A stretch of 14,588 nt of DNA from assembly GCA_030630015.1 (NCBI GenBank), contig DAOVNV010000028.1, positions 1 through 14,588 of the forward strand, given 5' to 3'. A model generated the notes under the pieces. It made no database searches. It was not told the DNA's origin and saw only the letters and a program-made list of their open reading frames with translations. The position numbers and the translations under genes are program-made. Numbering within the stretch: position 1 is the first letter of the stretch; each line of letters starts with the position of its first letter. Source of the stretch: Desulfuromonadales bacterium. Its GTDB lineage: Bacteria; Desulfobacterota; Desulfuromonadia; Desulfuromonadales; BM103. Shown in pieces: positions 1-7,464 of the stretch.

Positions 1-6
1 AGTGTC

Positions 7-288
7 ATGATCCAAATTCAATTCTACAGTTTGTTGCGACTCCTGTTAAAACAGGAGAAACTGGACATGCCGGCCGGCACAGACGAAACCATCGGGCAGC
101 TTCTGCAGCGTGTCCAGCAACAGCTGCCGACACCCTTTTTGCATAAACTGCTGGATAAACACGGGGGAATGCACGCCGGAACCATCATCCTGGTCAATCG
201 TCGTAACATCCTGCATCTTGAGGGTCTTGATACGCCGGTGGAGGACGGAGACCTGGTCGCGTTTTTTCCGCCGGGCGCCGGGGGCTGA
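7..288 (+). CDS. MoaD/ThiS-family sulfur carrier protein
   Basis: A 93-residue beta-grasp (ubiquitin-like) sulfur carrier. The sequence ends in PPGAGG, and the terminal Gly92-Gly93 is the hallmark tail that is adenylated and then thiocarboxylated in MoaD and ThiS. The length and the 'VEDGDLVAFFPP' segment before the tail fit MoaD better than ThiS, which is usually about 65 residues. By family knowledge it would donate sulfur to a pterin dithiolene (molybdopterin or tungstopterin) in the cytoplasm. The next gene, an E1-like activating enzyme, starts 2 bases after its stop, so the two are surely co-transcribed. The ATG at 7 overlaps a TGA at 8-10, so an upstream gene may end with an ATGA overlap, but only 6 bases precede the start. 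In anaerobes such pairs often follow a tungsten aldehyde:ferredoxin oxidoreductase gene; that is inference, because the upstream gene is not visible. Confidence 0.88.
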   Translation: MIQIQFYSLLRLLLKQEKLDMPAGTDETIGQLLQRVQQQLPTPFLHKLLDKHGGMHAGTIILVNRRNILHLEGLDTPVEDGDLVAFFPPGAGG

Positions 289-290
289 AC

Positions 291-962
291 GTGGCGATTG
301 CCGAGCGCTACCTGCGGCAGGTCCTGCACTGGGGGGAAGAAAAACAGCACCAGCTTGAAACCGCTGCGGTTCTGGTGGCAGGCATCGGCGGTCTCGGCGC
401 GACTGTCAGTCAACTGCTGGCACGAGCCGGAGTCGGAACGCTCTACCTGGTGGATGACGGGCTGGTCGACTGGCCCGACCTGAACCGTCAACTGCTGTAT
501 ACCGAAGCAGATGTCGGCCGTCTGAAACTGGCCGTCGCCAAAGAGCGTCTCCAACAGATCAACAGCACCATCAGAATCGAATCGATCCAAGGCCGGATCG
601 GCCCCTCTTTCCCCCTTCCCGCCGAAATTTCTCTCGTTGCCGACTGTCTGGACAATTACACCAGCCGCTTCGCCCTTGAAGCCTGTTTACCGAATGGAAC
701 ATTCATGGTGCATGGCGGGATCGAAGGGGGACAGGGGCAGGTTCTGACTTTGAAAAAGGGCGAGTCGCAATTGTTGTCCGAGATTTTTTCCGGTGCTGTT
801 CAGCCGCAAAGAGATATTCCTGTCTCCGGTGACGGGGTTGCGATTATTGCGGGTTTGATGGTGAATGAATTGTTTAGTGTTGTTTTTGGGGAACCCAAGT
901 TGCTTAACCGCTGCCTGGTTGTTGGGCTGGGGGATTTGCATTTTTCGTTTTTGGATGTTTGA
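291..962 (+). CDS. MoeB/ThiF/HesA-type E1-like adenylyltransferase (short form)
   Basis: A 223-residue enzyme of the ubiquitin-activating (E1) Rossmann superfamily. It would use ATP to adenylate the C-terminal glycine of the sulfur carrier encoded just upstream. Visible motifs are the nucleotide loop GIGGLG (residues 31-36), acidic residues at D55-D56, the DLNRQ motif (63-67) with its Arg, and DCLDNYTSR (118-126) with conserved Asp and Arg. It is shorter than MoeB or ThiF (about 245-250 residues). The two CxxC zinc pairs of MoeB/ThiF are absent: the only cysteines are C119, C132 and C208, and none sits in the usual catalytic Cys-Pro position. This fits a carrier-specific adenylating enzyme that does not form a thioester. 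The start is GTG at 291; the spacing to the moaD-like stop suggests translational coupling. The last 100 bases are rich in G and T compared with the rest. The exact cofactor pathway cannot be fixed from the sequence. Confidence 0.85.
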   Translation: MAIAERYLRQVLHWGEEKQHQLETAAVLVAGIGGLGATVSQLLARAGVGTLYLVDDGLVDWPDLNRQLLYTEADVGRLKLAVAKERLQQINSTIRIESIQGRIGPSFPLPAEISLVADCLDNYTSRFALEACLPNGTFMVHGGIEGGQGQVLTLKKGESQLLSEIFSGAVQPQRDIPVSGDGVAIIAGLMVNELFSVVFGEPKLLNRCLVVGLGDLHFSFLDV

Positions 963-1020
963 CAACACTTGACCTGCAGGAATCTCAGCCTTAAGTCATC
1001 GCAAACCAAAAAAATATAAT

Positions 1021-2394
1021 TTAAGTCAAAAAGCCAAATTTCTTCATCCGGTAGCGAAAAGCATCAATACCAAGATTGAGTTTCTTAGCCGCCTTCGACT
1101 GGTTGCCCTCCGCAATTTCCAGAGACTGGCGAATCAATTCCCGCTCAACATCCTCAATATCAATCCCCTCCGGCGGGATGCGCAAATTCATAGGTCCGGA
1201 TCCACTCTCTCCCGCGCGTGAAACCATCTCCCCGGGCAGATGCTCCAGCATCAGCGTCTCCTCACTCTCCAGAATGATGGCCCGCTCGATGATGTTGCGC
1301 AACTCGCGCACATTGCCCGGCCACTCATACTCTTCGAGGAACTTTCTGGCCATCTTGGAAATACCCTTGACCGTCTTGCCGAACTCCCGGTTGTAGTGCT
1401 CAATGAAAAAATCGACCAGCGGCATGATGTCGTCGGGACGTTCCCGCAACGACGGCAGGTAAATAGGAATGACCTGCAGCCGATAGTAGAGATCGTTGCG
1501 AAAGCTCTTTTCTTCGATCTTTTTGAGCAATTCCTGGTTGGTTGCTGAGACAATGCGCACGTCAACCGGGATTTCCTTGGTGCCGCCGATGCGACGGAAG
1601 GTCCGCTCTTCGAGAATCCGCAGCAGTTTGGCCTGCATGCCGACGTCCATATCGCCGATCTCATCAAGGAAGAGGGTGCCGCCGTCAGCGATTTCAAACA
1701 GACCCTTCTTTTGAGCTTTGGCGTCAGTAAAGGCCCCTTTTTCGTGGCCCATCAACTCGCTTTCCAGGAGCGTCTCCGGCATGGCCGCACAGTTGATCGC
1801 CATGAACGGCTTGTCTCTGCGGGAGCTTTCGAAATGGATGGCCCGTGCGATCAACTCCTTACCGGTGCCGCTTTCCCCCTGGATCAAGACCGTGCTGGCA
1901 TCGCTTTTGGCAACCTTGCGCACCATTTCCAGAACCTGCTGCATGTGCCGACTGTTACCGATGATATTCTCAATGCCATATTTGCTGGTCTGAGTGGAAC
2001 GCAGATGCGCAACCTCCTTGCGCAGTTCCTTGGTGTCCAGTGCCTTCTTGATGATGATTGACAGTTCATCAAGGTTGAACGGTTTGTTGATATAGTCGTA
2101 GGCCCCCATGCGCATTGCCTTGACTGCCGTTTCCAGCACACCAAGCGCGGTGACCATGATAACCAGAATGTCTTCATCAATTTCCTTGACCTTCTCAAGA
2201 ACCTCGAGCCCATCCAGTCCGGGCAACTGAATATCCAGCAGGACCAGTTCGGGAGACTCTTCCTGGATAAACTGGAGGGCATCTTCTCCATTGGCTGCTG
2301 TTGTAACGTCATAGCCCTGCTTGACCAGGGACTGCTCCAACGACCAGCGGATCAGGTGTTCGTCATCGACAACCAGTATCTTCGGTTTGCGCAC
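1021..2394 (-). CDS. NtrC-family sigma54-dependent response regulator
   Basis: A 457-residue activator of sigma54 RNA polymerase. The order is receiver domain (about 5-118; acidic pocket D10/D11, phospho-acceptor D54, T82, K104), linker, AAA+ domain (about 143-375) and a Fis-type helix-turn-helix (about 415-450). The AAA+ domain shows Walker A GESGTGKE (173-180), Walker B LFLDE (241-245) and arginines R299/R305 in the sensor region. The sigma54-contact loop reads GAFTDA (220-225) instead of canonical GAFTGA, within ELMGHEKG where F is usual in place of M. The start is GTG with AGGAG seven bases upstream, overlapping the stop of the kinase gene 9 bases away, so it is the last gene of the kinase operon and almost certainly its phosphorylation partner. 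All catalytic residues are present, so it looks active. The regulon is unknown; the only clear sigma54 promoter here is at 9914-9930. It converges with the adenylyltransferase gene, with 58 bases between the stops. Confidence 0.96.
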   Translation of the reverse strand: MRKPKILVVDDEHLIRWSLEQSLVKQGYDVTTAANGEDALQFIQEESPELVLLDIQLPGLDGLEVLEKVKEIDEDILVIMVTALGVLETAVKAMRMGAYDYINKPFNLDELSIIIKKALDTKELRKEVAHLRSTQTSKYGIENIIGNSRHMQQVLEMVRKVAKSDASTVLIQGESGTGKELIARAIHFESSRRDKPFMAINCAAMPETLLESELMGHEKGAFTDAKAQKKGLFEIADGGTLFLDEIGDMDVGMQAKLLRILEERTFRRIGGTKEIPVDVRIVSATNQELLKKIEEKSFRNDLYYRLQVIPIYLPSLRERPDDIMPLVDFFIEHYNREFGKTVKGISKMARKFLEEYEWPGNVRELRNIIERAIILESEETLMLEHLPGEMVSRAGESGSGPMNLRIPPEGIDIEDVERELIRQSLEIAEGNQSKAAKKLNLGIDAFRYRMKKFGFLT

Positions 2395-2403
2395 TATAAT
2401 CTC

Positions 2404-3879
2404 CTAAGCCAGTTCTTCAATTCGGCGAACCGGCAGTTCAATCGTCACCAGGGTTCCATCACCTCTGCGACTGGACACCTGGATCGCCCCCCCCTGTTGT
2501 TCCATGAGTTGGCGGCAGATCGCCAGACCGAGTCCGGTCCCCTGGGTCTTGGTCGTAAAGAAGGGCGTAAAAACTTTCTGCAGGGCCTCAGGAGGGATAC
2601 CGGGACCGGAATCTCCCACCAGAACCCTCACGACCTCCTTGCCATCCTTGTGAACAAGATCGGTCTGGAGCAACAGCGTACCGCCGCCATCCATTGCCTG
2701 GATGGCATTGATGATGATATTAAAAAATACCTGTTGCAGCTGCTTTTCGTCAACCCAAACCGGCGGCAGATTGCGGGTGAACTCCTTAACCTGATGCATA
2801 TTCCCGGCTTCGGGATGCTGAGCTATGAAGAAAAGTGTCTTTTTGAGAAGTTCGTTCGTATCGACCAGGCCGAAAGACGGCTTGCCGGGTTTGCCGAAAT
2901 AAAGGAGGTCGGTGGCTGCCTTGTCAAGTCGCGTAATCTGCTCCAGGACCTTGCTGATCACCTCGCGACGGGGGTCTTCTTCCGGAAAATCAGATGCCAG
3001 CACGGTAATCGCTCCACTGATGGCCGCCAGGGGGTTCTTGATTTCGTGGGCAATCCCGGCGGACATCTCGCCTACGGAAGCAAGCCGATCGACCCGTTCC
3101 AACTGCTGATTATGACAGGTTTGGAGCTCTTCGTTGGCCTGCCGCAACCGATCAACCATGGAGTTGAAGCTTAACATCAGCCGGCCGATCTCGTCCTTCC
3201 GGTCCGAACTGAATTGTGCCGTCAGATCACCGGCTTCCACCTGGGCCATCTTGCCCGTAATGGCCCTCAGTGGATGACAGACCAAACGGCGTATCAAGAC
3301 TGACACTCCGCTCGTCAGCAAAACAATCACTACGAGCATGGACAGGAAGAAAAACTGCGAAGAATCAATCATCTGATTGTTCATTGTCGCCAGCGAGTAG
3401 TCAATATTCAGGATCCCGATCACCTTTTCCTCCGGGCTGTGACAGGAGTTGCAGCGGCTCTCGAAATAAATGGGCCTGACAACCCCGAGGGTTTCCCCGT
3501 CGGGGCTCGGAAAGACTATGTGTGTTTCACCTCTCTGAAAAGTGGCCAGGTCATGTGCGTTAACCTGCTGGCCGATTTCCCCGGGATCAGCCGAATTGAG
3601 AATCCGGCCGTCGGGGTGAAAGATGCGCACACCGAGCAGAAGGGGGTCATTTCCGACCTCCTCGAAAATGGCCTGGACATCACGACTGTTGCCAGTACTC
3701 ATGGCGCTGGCAACCGATCTCTCTATGACCGACAGCATCAATTCAGCCGCTGACCGGCTGGAACTCGTGATATGCTGATGTTCGCGGTGAATGTGCAGGA
3801 ATGTCACTGTGCCGATGGCGACACTAAACAGCAGAAACGAGAAGGCGACGACGCGACTGATCAGACTGTTGAAAAGCAA
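2404..3879 (-). CDS. Membrane histidine kinase with periplasmic CxxCH (heme c) sensor
   Basis: A 491-residue sensor kinase. Order: membrane helix (about 8-28), periplasmic sensor (about 30-175), second helix (about 176-196), HAMP (about 197-248), HisKA with phospho-acceptor H278 in GIAHEIKNP, and HATPase_c with the N box (N387, N391), G1 box DSGPGIP (423-429), F box FTPFFTTK and G2 box GTGLGL (447-452). The periplasmic part carries CNSCH (143-147), a classic covalent heme c site, shortly before the second helix. By analogy with other heme c sensors of Desulfuromonadales it may sense redox state or a gas; this is inference. The start is TTG at 3879: there is no nearby ATG, the hydrophobic N terminus fits, and a weak GGGG lies upstream. 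It follows the pseudopilin-like gene by 17 bases and precedes the response regulator by 9. The N-terminal sensor does not match a domain I can name. Confidence 0.95.
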   Translation of the reverse strand: MLFNSLISRVVAFSFLLFSVAIGTVTFLHIHREHQHITSSSRSAAELMLSVIERSVASAMSTGNSRDVQAIFEEVGNDPLLLGVRIFHPDGRILNSADPGEIGQQVNAHDLATFQRGETHIVFPSPDGETLGVVRPIYFESRCNSCHSPEEKVIGILNIDYSLATMNNQMIDSSQFFFLSMLVVIVLLTSGVSVLIRRLVCHPLRAITGKMAQVEAGDLTAQFSSDRKDEIGRLMLSFNSMVDRLRQANEELQTCHNQQLERVDRLASVGEMSAGIAHEIKNPLAAISGAITVLASDFPEEDPRREVISKVLEQITRLDKAATDLLYFGKPGKPSFGLVDTNELLKKTLFFIAQHPEAGNMHQVKEFTRNLPPVWVDEKQLQQVFFNIIINAIQAMDGGGTLLLQTDLVHKDGKEVVRVLVGDSGPGIPPEALQKVFTPFFTTKTQGTGLGLAICRQLMEQQGGAIQVSSRRGDGTLVTIELPVRRIEELA

Positions 3880-3896
3880 GAAACTACCCCGTAGGA

Positions 3897-4460
3897 CTAT
3901 GGTTTGTCTGGACCCGCGTCCGGCCGGGACGCATGGTCAACCCGATGCACGGTTTTTGGTTTTATCCGCCCGGGCTCAAAAACAAATTCCCACTCCCGGT
4001 AGCTCTCCTTATCACGGAAAGCTTCAAGGTCTTTCGGAAAACCGTCCTGTTGAAACGGCTTGAGAGGACTGGTACTTCGGACCCCGATGATCCGGCCGGC
4101 CGGGTCCTTGACAAGCCCCCACTCTTCCCCGGTCATGGGATCACTGTACAATTGACGCAAGTGCCTGACCCGCTGCGGGAAGCGCGGGTCTTTCAATAAT
4201 TCTTCCAGTCGGGCAGGGTACATCTGCTGTGCCCCATGCCTGACCTGATAGTAGCGACCGATTGCCTGACGATACTGCTCGCCGCGCCAGAGCAGTTCTG
4301 CCTCCCTGGCCCGCTGCATCAAGCTCTTCCAGCTCTGGCCGGCAATCCCGGCGGCAAGGCCGAGAATTACTACCATAACAAGAACCAGAATCAGCGCCGA
4401 CCCACGCTGCCGGGCGCAATGGGAACGAGAACCCGCCCATTTCAGATTATTTTTCATCAC
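3897..4460 (-). CDS. Pseudopilin-like (type II secretion/type IV pilin family) protein
   Basis: About 187 residues. A basic N terminus ends in RQRG (17-20), followed by a hydrophobic helix (about 22-40) and a soluble domain that begins with the amphipathic AREAELLWRGEQYRQAIGRYY typical of GspG-like pseudopilins. The later YPARLEELLKDPRF and LYSDPMTGEEW segments match pseudopilin-like proteins of Desulfuromonadales that I recognise only at family level. The prepilin signal is degenerate: after the candidate cleavage Gly20 comes SALIL, with no Glu at mature position 5, which normally directs cleavage and assembly. It may be a minor pilin or may remain uncleaved. The start is GTG 4460 or ATG 4457; both overlap the end of the preceding gene (stop at 4447), so translation is coupled. 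No other secretion or pilus genes are in the window. Its role beside a sensor kinase is unknown. Confidence 0.8.
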   Translation of the reverse strand: MMKNNLKWAGSRSHCARQRGSALILVLVMVVILGLAAGIAGQSWKSLMQRAREAELLWRGEQYRQAIGRYYQVRHGAQQMYPARLEELLKDPRFPQRVRHLRQLYSDPMTGEEWGLVKDPAGRIIGVRSTSPLKPFQQDGFPKDLEAFRDKESYREWEFVFEPGRIKPKTVHRVDHASRPDAGPDKP

Positions 4461-4965
4461 CCATCAGGTAAGACAGGATTATTTCATCGAGACTGGCCTC
4501 GACGGTTGGTCGCTCCTGCCCGGAGGTCGACGCTGCGGCCGGACGAGAAGTGTCCTGGCCCTCCGCCTGCACCGGCCCTGTTTCAGGTTTCGGCGCTGAT
4601 GCGGGAGCTGGTTCAGGCTGCGGCGTCACCACGGGCTGTTCCGCTGTTTCAGACATGGGCCTTACCGCAGCAGGAGCTGGACTCTTCTTCTGCCCGGCAT
4701 TGAAACGAGCGATGGCTTCGTCAAATTCACCGGTCTTGAGGCTGCGCAGCATGCCCTTATGCTGCTCTTTCATCAGGTCTTCGACAACCTTTTCCAGGTT
4801 ATCTACCTTGGTAATATCTGCATAAGAAGTCTTTCGCGACGCGAGAATCGTCCCCCCATGATAGAGCAGGGAAATGATATTGGGGCTGCCCAGGCCGCCA
4901 TCTTCGGTCTGGATGTGGTAGACAACACCCTTGTAGCTAAAGTTATGATTAAAACCGACAACCAT
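4447..4965 (-). CDS. Conserved 'FNHN' hypothetical protein with Pro/Ala-rich linker and short C-terminal motif
   Basis: 172 residues, no signal peptide or membrane helix, probably cytoplasmic. An N-terminal conserved-looking block (1-90) contains GFNHNFSYKG, YHIQTEDGG, LLYHGGTILASRKTSYAD and an acidic/basic helix (LEKVVEDLMKEQHKGMLRSLK). It resembles a small uncharacterised family I associate with Deltaproteobacteria; no function is known to me. A low-complexity Pro/Ala/Glu/Gln linker follows (about 94-156), then a tail SLDEIILSYLMGDEK that looks like a conserved short docking motif. The ATG has AGGAG 6 bases upstream. It is the first gene of the block with the pseudopilin-like, kinase and regulator genes. 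It starts 71 bases after the metH stop, with three CGTGAGG repeats in that gap. Function not assigned. Confidence 0.82.
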   Translation of the reverse strand: MVVGFNHNFSYKGVVYHIQTEDGGLGSPNIISLLYHGGTILASRKTSYADITKVDNLEKVVEDLMKEQHKGMLRSLKTGEFDEAIARFNAGQKKSPAPAAVRPMSETAEQPVVTPQPEPAPASAPKPETGPVQAEGQDTSRPAAASTSGQERPTVEASLDEIILSYLMGDEK

Positions 4966-4972
4966 CTCTGCT

Positions 4973-4993
4973 CCTCACGCCTCACGCCTCACG
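4973..4993 (-). repeat. Three perfect tandem CGTGAGG heptamers in the leader
   Basis: On the + strand CCTCACG is repeated exactly three times without spacing. On the coding (-) strand the copy nearest the gene supplies the GAGG part of the ribosome-binding site for the ATG at 4965 (CGTGAGG-AGCAGAG-ATG). A change in copy number would leave the proximal site intact, so it would change leader length more than binding strength. Confidence 0.85.
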
Positions 4994-5036
4994 TAAGATT
5001 GTTACACAGCCCCGCACTTCAAGACAAGGCTGGCAA

Positions 5037-7463
5037 TCACTGCCCCGATGACTTACCACCTGAATCCGCGAGGATTTCCTTGATTTTGGCAACCGCTTCC
5101 ATGGCGTCGGCAGCATAGATATCAGCTCCGATACTATCAGCATATTCCGGGGTGACGACTGCACCTCCGACCATAGTAAATACTTTGATGCCGGACTCCC
5201 TCAATCTGGCCAGGGTTGTCTCCATCTGGTTCAGGGTCGTCGTCATCAGGGCCGACAGGCCGACAGCGTCCACCTGTTGCTCCAGGGCCGTATCGAGAAT
5301 TTTTCCGGCGGGCACGTTTTTGCCGAGATCAATCACTTCGAAGCCATGATTCTCTAGAAGCGTACAGACGATATTTTTGCCGATGTCATGGATATCGCCT
5401 TCGACCGTGGCCATCAGGATCTTGCCAAGACTCGGACCAACTTCTCCGCCCATGACTTCTTTAAGATGAGCGAAAGCCGTCTGCATGGTTTCGGCCGACT
5501 GCATCACCTGCGGCAGGAAAATCCGATTATCGGCAAAGCGTCGGCCGACTTCTTCCAGGCCGGGCAACAAACCTTCGTTGCTGATCCGCATCGCCTCCAC
5601 CCCGCTGGCCAGAGCTTCATTGACCAGAGGAATGATGCCTTCGTGATCACCGGCAATGATGGCACCGGCCAACCGCTGCTCAATATCGATTTCCTGGCCA
5701 ACTTCGCTCACCGCGGGAGCTTCCTGTGCGGGCTGTCCTGAATATTGTGCAATATAATCTTCCGCCCTCTCATCCTGACAGAGCAGCACCCGGGCCGCCC
5801 GGAAGGCATCCATCATACGACCGTCTTTCGGATTGATGATCGCAGCTTTGAGACCAGCCTCAAGCGCCATGGCAAAAAATGCCGCCGACAGGATCGGGCG
5901 GGAAGGCAGCCCGAAAGAGATATTACTGACCCCCAGAGCCGTGGCAAGGCCAAGTTCGTCACGAACTAACCGCAACGCCCGCAGGGTTTCCAGGGCACGT
6001 TTTTGTTCGGCGGAAACGGTCAAGGTCAAACAGTCGATGACAATATCCTGTTTCGGTAATCCCGCTGCTTCAGCTGCAGTGAGGATTCTGCCGGCAACCT
6101 CCAGGCGGCCTTCCGCCGTCTCGGGAATACCCTTCCCGTCAAGAGCCAGGCCGATCACGGCAGCACCGTAGCGCCTGGCAAGGGGAAGAACCCGCTCGAG
6201 GCTTTGCTGCTCACCCGTCACCGAATTGATCAACACCTTGCCATCCGCTGCCTGAAGGCCTCTTTCCAGTGCCACCGGGTCCGAGCTGTCAAGAACCAAC
6301 GGAGCCATAGCTGCACCGGCGGCTGCGTAAACAGCCCTCTCCAGCGCGGCGGCCTCGTCAACCCCGGGCAGCCCGCAGTTGATATCAAGCAGATCGGCAC
6401 CGGCAACAGTTTGCTCGCGGGCCTCCTTGCGGATATAGGCCGTCTTGCCGGAGCGCAGTTCTTCGCTGTAGCCTTTTTTACCCGTCGGGTTGATCCGTTC
6501 GCCGATCAGCGCGCAGGGCGCTTCGCCGCCAATCTCCACCACGGAAGTCCGACTGGATAGAAAACCTCGGCGCACCGGTGGACTCCATTCCAGCGAGTAG
6601 CTGTTCAGAGCCTCGCGCATTGCCCGGATATGCTGCGGCGTGGTTCCACAACACCCGCCGATGATGCGGGCACCCAGCGCGATCAGGCGTTCATGGTAGG
6701 CCGTCATCTCCTCAGGAGTTCCTGGGAAGATCGTCAGACCGTCACGCAGAACGGGCAGGCCTGCGTTGGCCTGCGCAATCAACGGGCGCGGCGTGACTGT
6801 TCGCATCTTCTCCAGCACCTTGAAAATCCCGTCAATGCCGAGGCCGCAGTTGGAGCCGATCACATCGACCTGCAGCCCATCGAGGGTGACAGCCGCTGCT
6901 TCGGGCGATGTGCCGAGAACCGTCCGCCCTGCATCGTCAAAGGTCATCTGCGCAATCACCGGCAGAGCGCACACCTCGCGGCAGGCAATAATTCCGGCAC
7001 GCAATTCACGAATATCGAGAAAGGTTTCAAAATTGATCAGGTCTGCTCCGGCTCCGGCCAGGGCGGAAATCTGCTCGGCAAAGATGTCGACCATCTCCTG
7101 GAAACCGGCATCCCCCACCGGCTCCAGGAAACGTCCAGTAGGACCAACAGAGCCGGCTACAAAGGTTTCCGGGCCCGCTGCCTGCCGGGCCAGGTCAACA
7201 GCCCGGCGATTGAGTTCGTCGACACTGTCGCCCAACCCGTAATGGGCCAGTTTCGTCCGTGACCCACCGAACGTATTGGTCTCCAGGATGTCGGCACCCG
7301 CCTCGGCATATTCCCTGTGAATGCCGGAAACAACCTCGGGGAACAGACGGTTCATCTCTTCAGGACACCCCCCGGGCGCCAAGCCTCTCTCCTGAAGCAT
7401 GGTGCCCATGGCACCGTCAAAGATCAATACACGTTCTGCGATTGCCTGATGAAAACGGGTCAA
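5037..7463 (-). CDS. metH: Cobalamin-dependent methionine synthase, short form without reactivation domain
   Basis: Transfers a methyl group from methyltetrahydrofolate via cobalamin to homocysteine, giving methionine. With the TTG start there are 808 residues: homocysteine-binding domain (about 10-300; zinc ligands C206 in SNCGLG and C271-C272 in GGCCGT), folate/pterin domain (about 315-580; GERINPTG 321-328, then AGADLLDINCG), and the B12 module (helical cap about 590-675, then DIHDIG 690-695, whose His692 binds cobalt from below, and GLSALMTTT). It stops after the B12 domain. The C-terminal S-adenosylmethionine reactivation domain of E. coli MetH (1227 residues) is absent, as in several anaerobes where a separate protein does this job; none is visible here. 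Start choice: TTG at 7463 has AGGAG at an 8-base gap. An in-frame ATG at 7487 or 7523 would lie inside the GerMN gene without such a site. It begins just after the GerMN stop, so it is coupled. No B12 riboswitch is seen upstream. Confidence 0.95.
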   Translation of the reverse strand: MTRFHQAIAERVLIFDGAMGTMLQERGLAPGGCPEEMNRLFPEVVSGIHREYAEAGADILETNTFGGSRTKLAHYGLGDSVDELNRRAVDLARQAAGPETFVAGSVGPTGRFLEPVGDAGFQEMVDIFAEQISALAGAGADLINFETFLDIRELRAGIIACREVCALPVIAQMTFDDAGRTVLGTSPEAAAVTLDGLQVDVIGSNCGLGIDGIFKVLEKMRTVTPRPLIAQANAGLPVLRDGLTIFPGTPEEMTAYHERLIALGARIIGGCCGTTPQHIRAMREALNSYSLEWSPPVRRGFLSSRTSVVEIGGEAPCALIGERINPTGKKGYSEELRSGKTAYIRKEAREQTVAGADLLDINCGLPGVDEAAALERAVYAAAGAAMAPLVLDSSDPVALERGLQAADGKVLINSVTGEQQSLERVLPLARRYGAAVIGLALDGKGIPETAEGRLEVAGRILTAAEAAGLPKQDIVIDCLTLTVSAEQKRALETLRALRLVRDELGLATALGVSNISFGLPSRPILSAAFFAMALEAGLKAAIINPKDGRMMDAFRAARVLLCQDERAEDYIAQYSGQPAQEAPAVSEVGQEIDIEQRLAGAIIAGDHEGIIPLVNEALASGVEAMRISNEGLLPGLEEVGRRFADNRIFLPQVMQSAETMQTAFAHLKEVMGGEVGPSLGKILMATVEGDIHDIGKNIVCTLLENHGFEVIDLGKNVPAGKILDTALEQQVDAVGLSALMTTTLNQMETTLARLRESGIKVFTMVGGAVVTPEYADSIGADIYAADAMEAVAKIKEILADSGGKSSGQ

Positions 7464-7464
7464 G

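Noticed and set aside
24..590. A 188-codon - strand frame opposite the sulfur-carrier pair
   Set aside because: Both genes on the + strand show clear family motifs; the antisense protein has no recognisable features.
963..1020. A bidirectional terminator between the convergent adenylyltransferase and regulator genes
   Set aside because: There is an A/T-rich run (AAAAAAATATAATT) and an 8-base CCTGCAGG palindrome, but no stem of useful length next to the run.
2356..3174. A 272-codon + strand frame opposite the kinase and regulator genes
   Set aside because: It is antisense to two genes with complete catalytic motifs, has no membrane or domain features of its own and no good ribosome-binding site; it is a shadow of codon bias.
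4994..5036. A promoter for the FNHN-kinase block (TTGTCT-17-TAACAA on the - strand)
   Set aside because: Too few consensus matches, especially in the -10 box; read-through from the murI promoter explains expression equally well.
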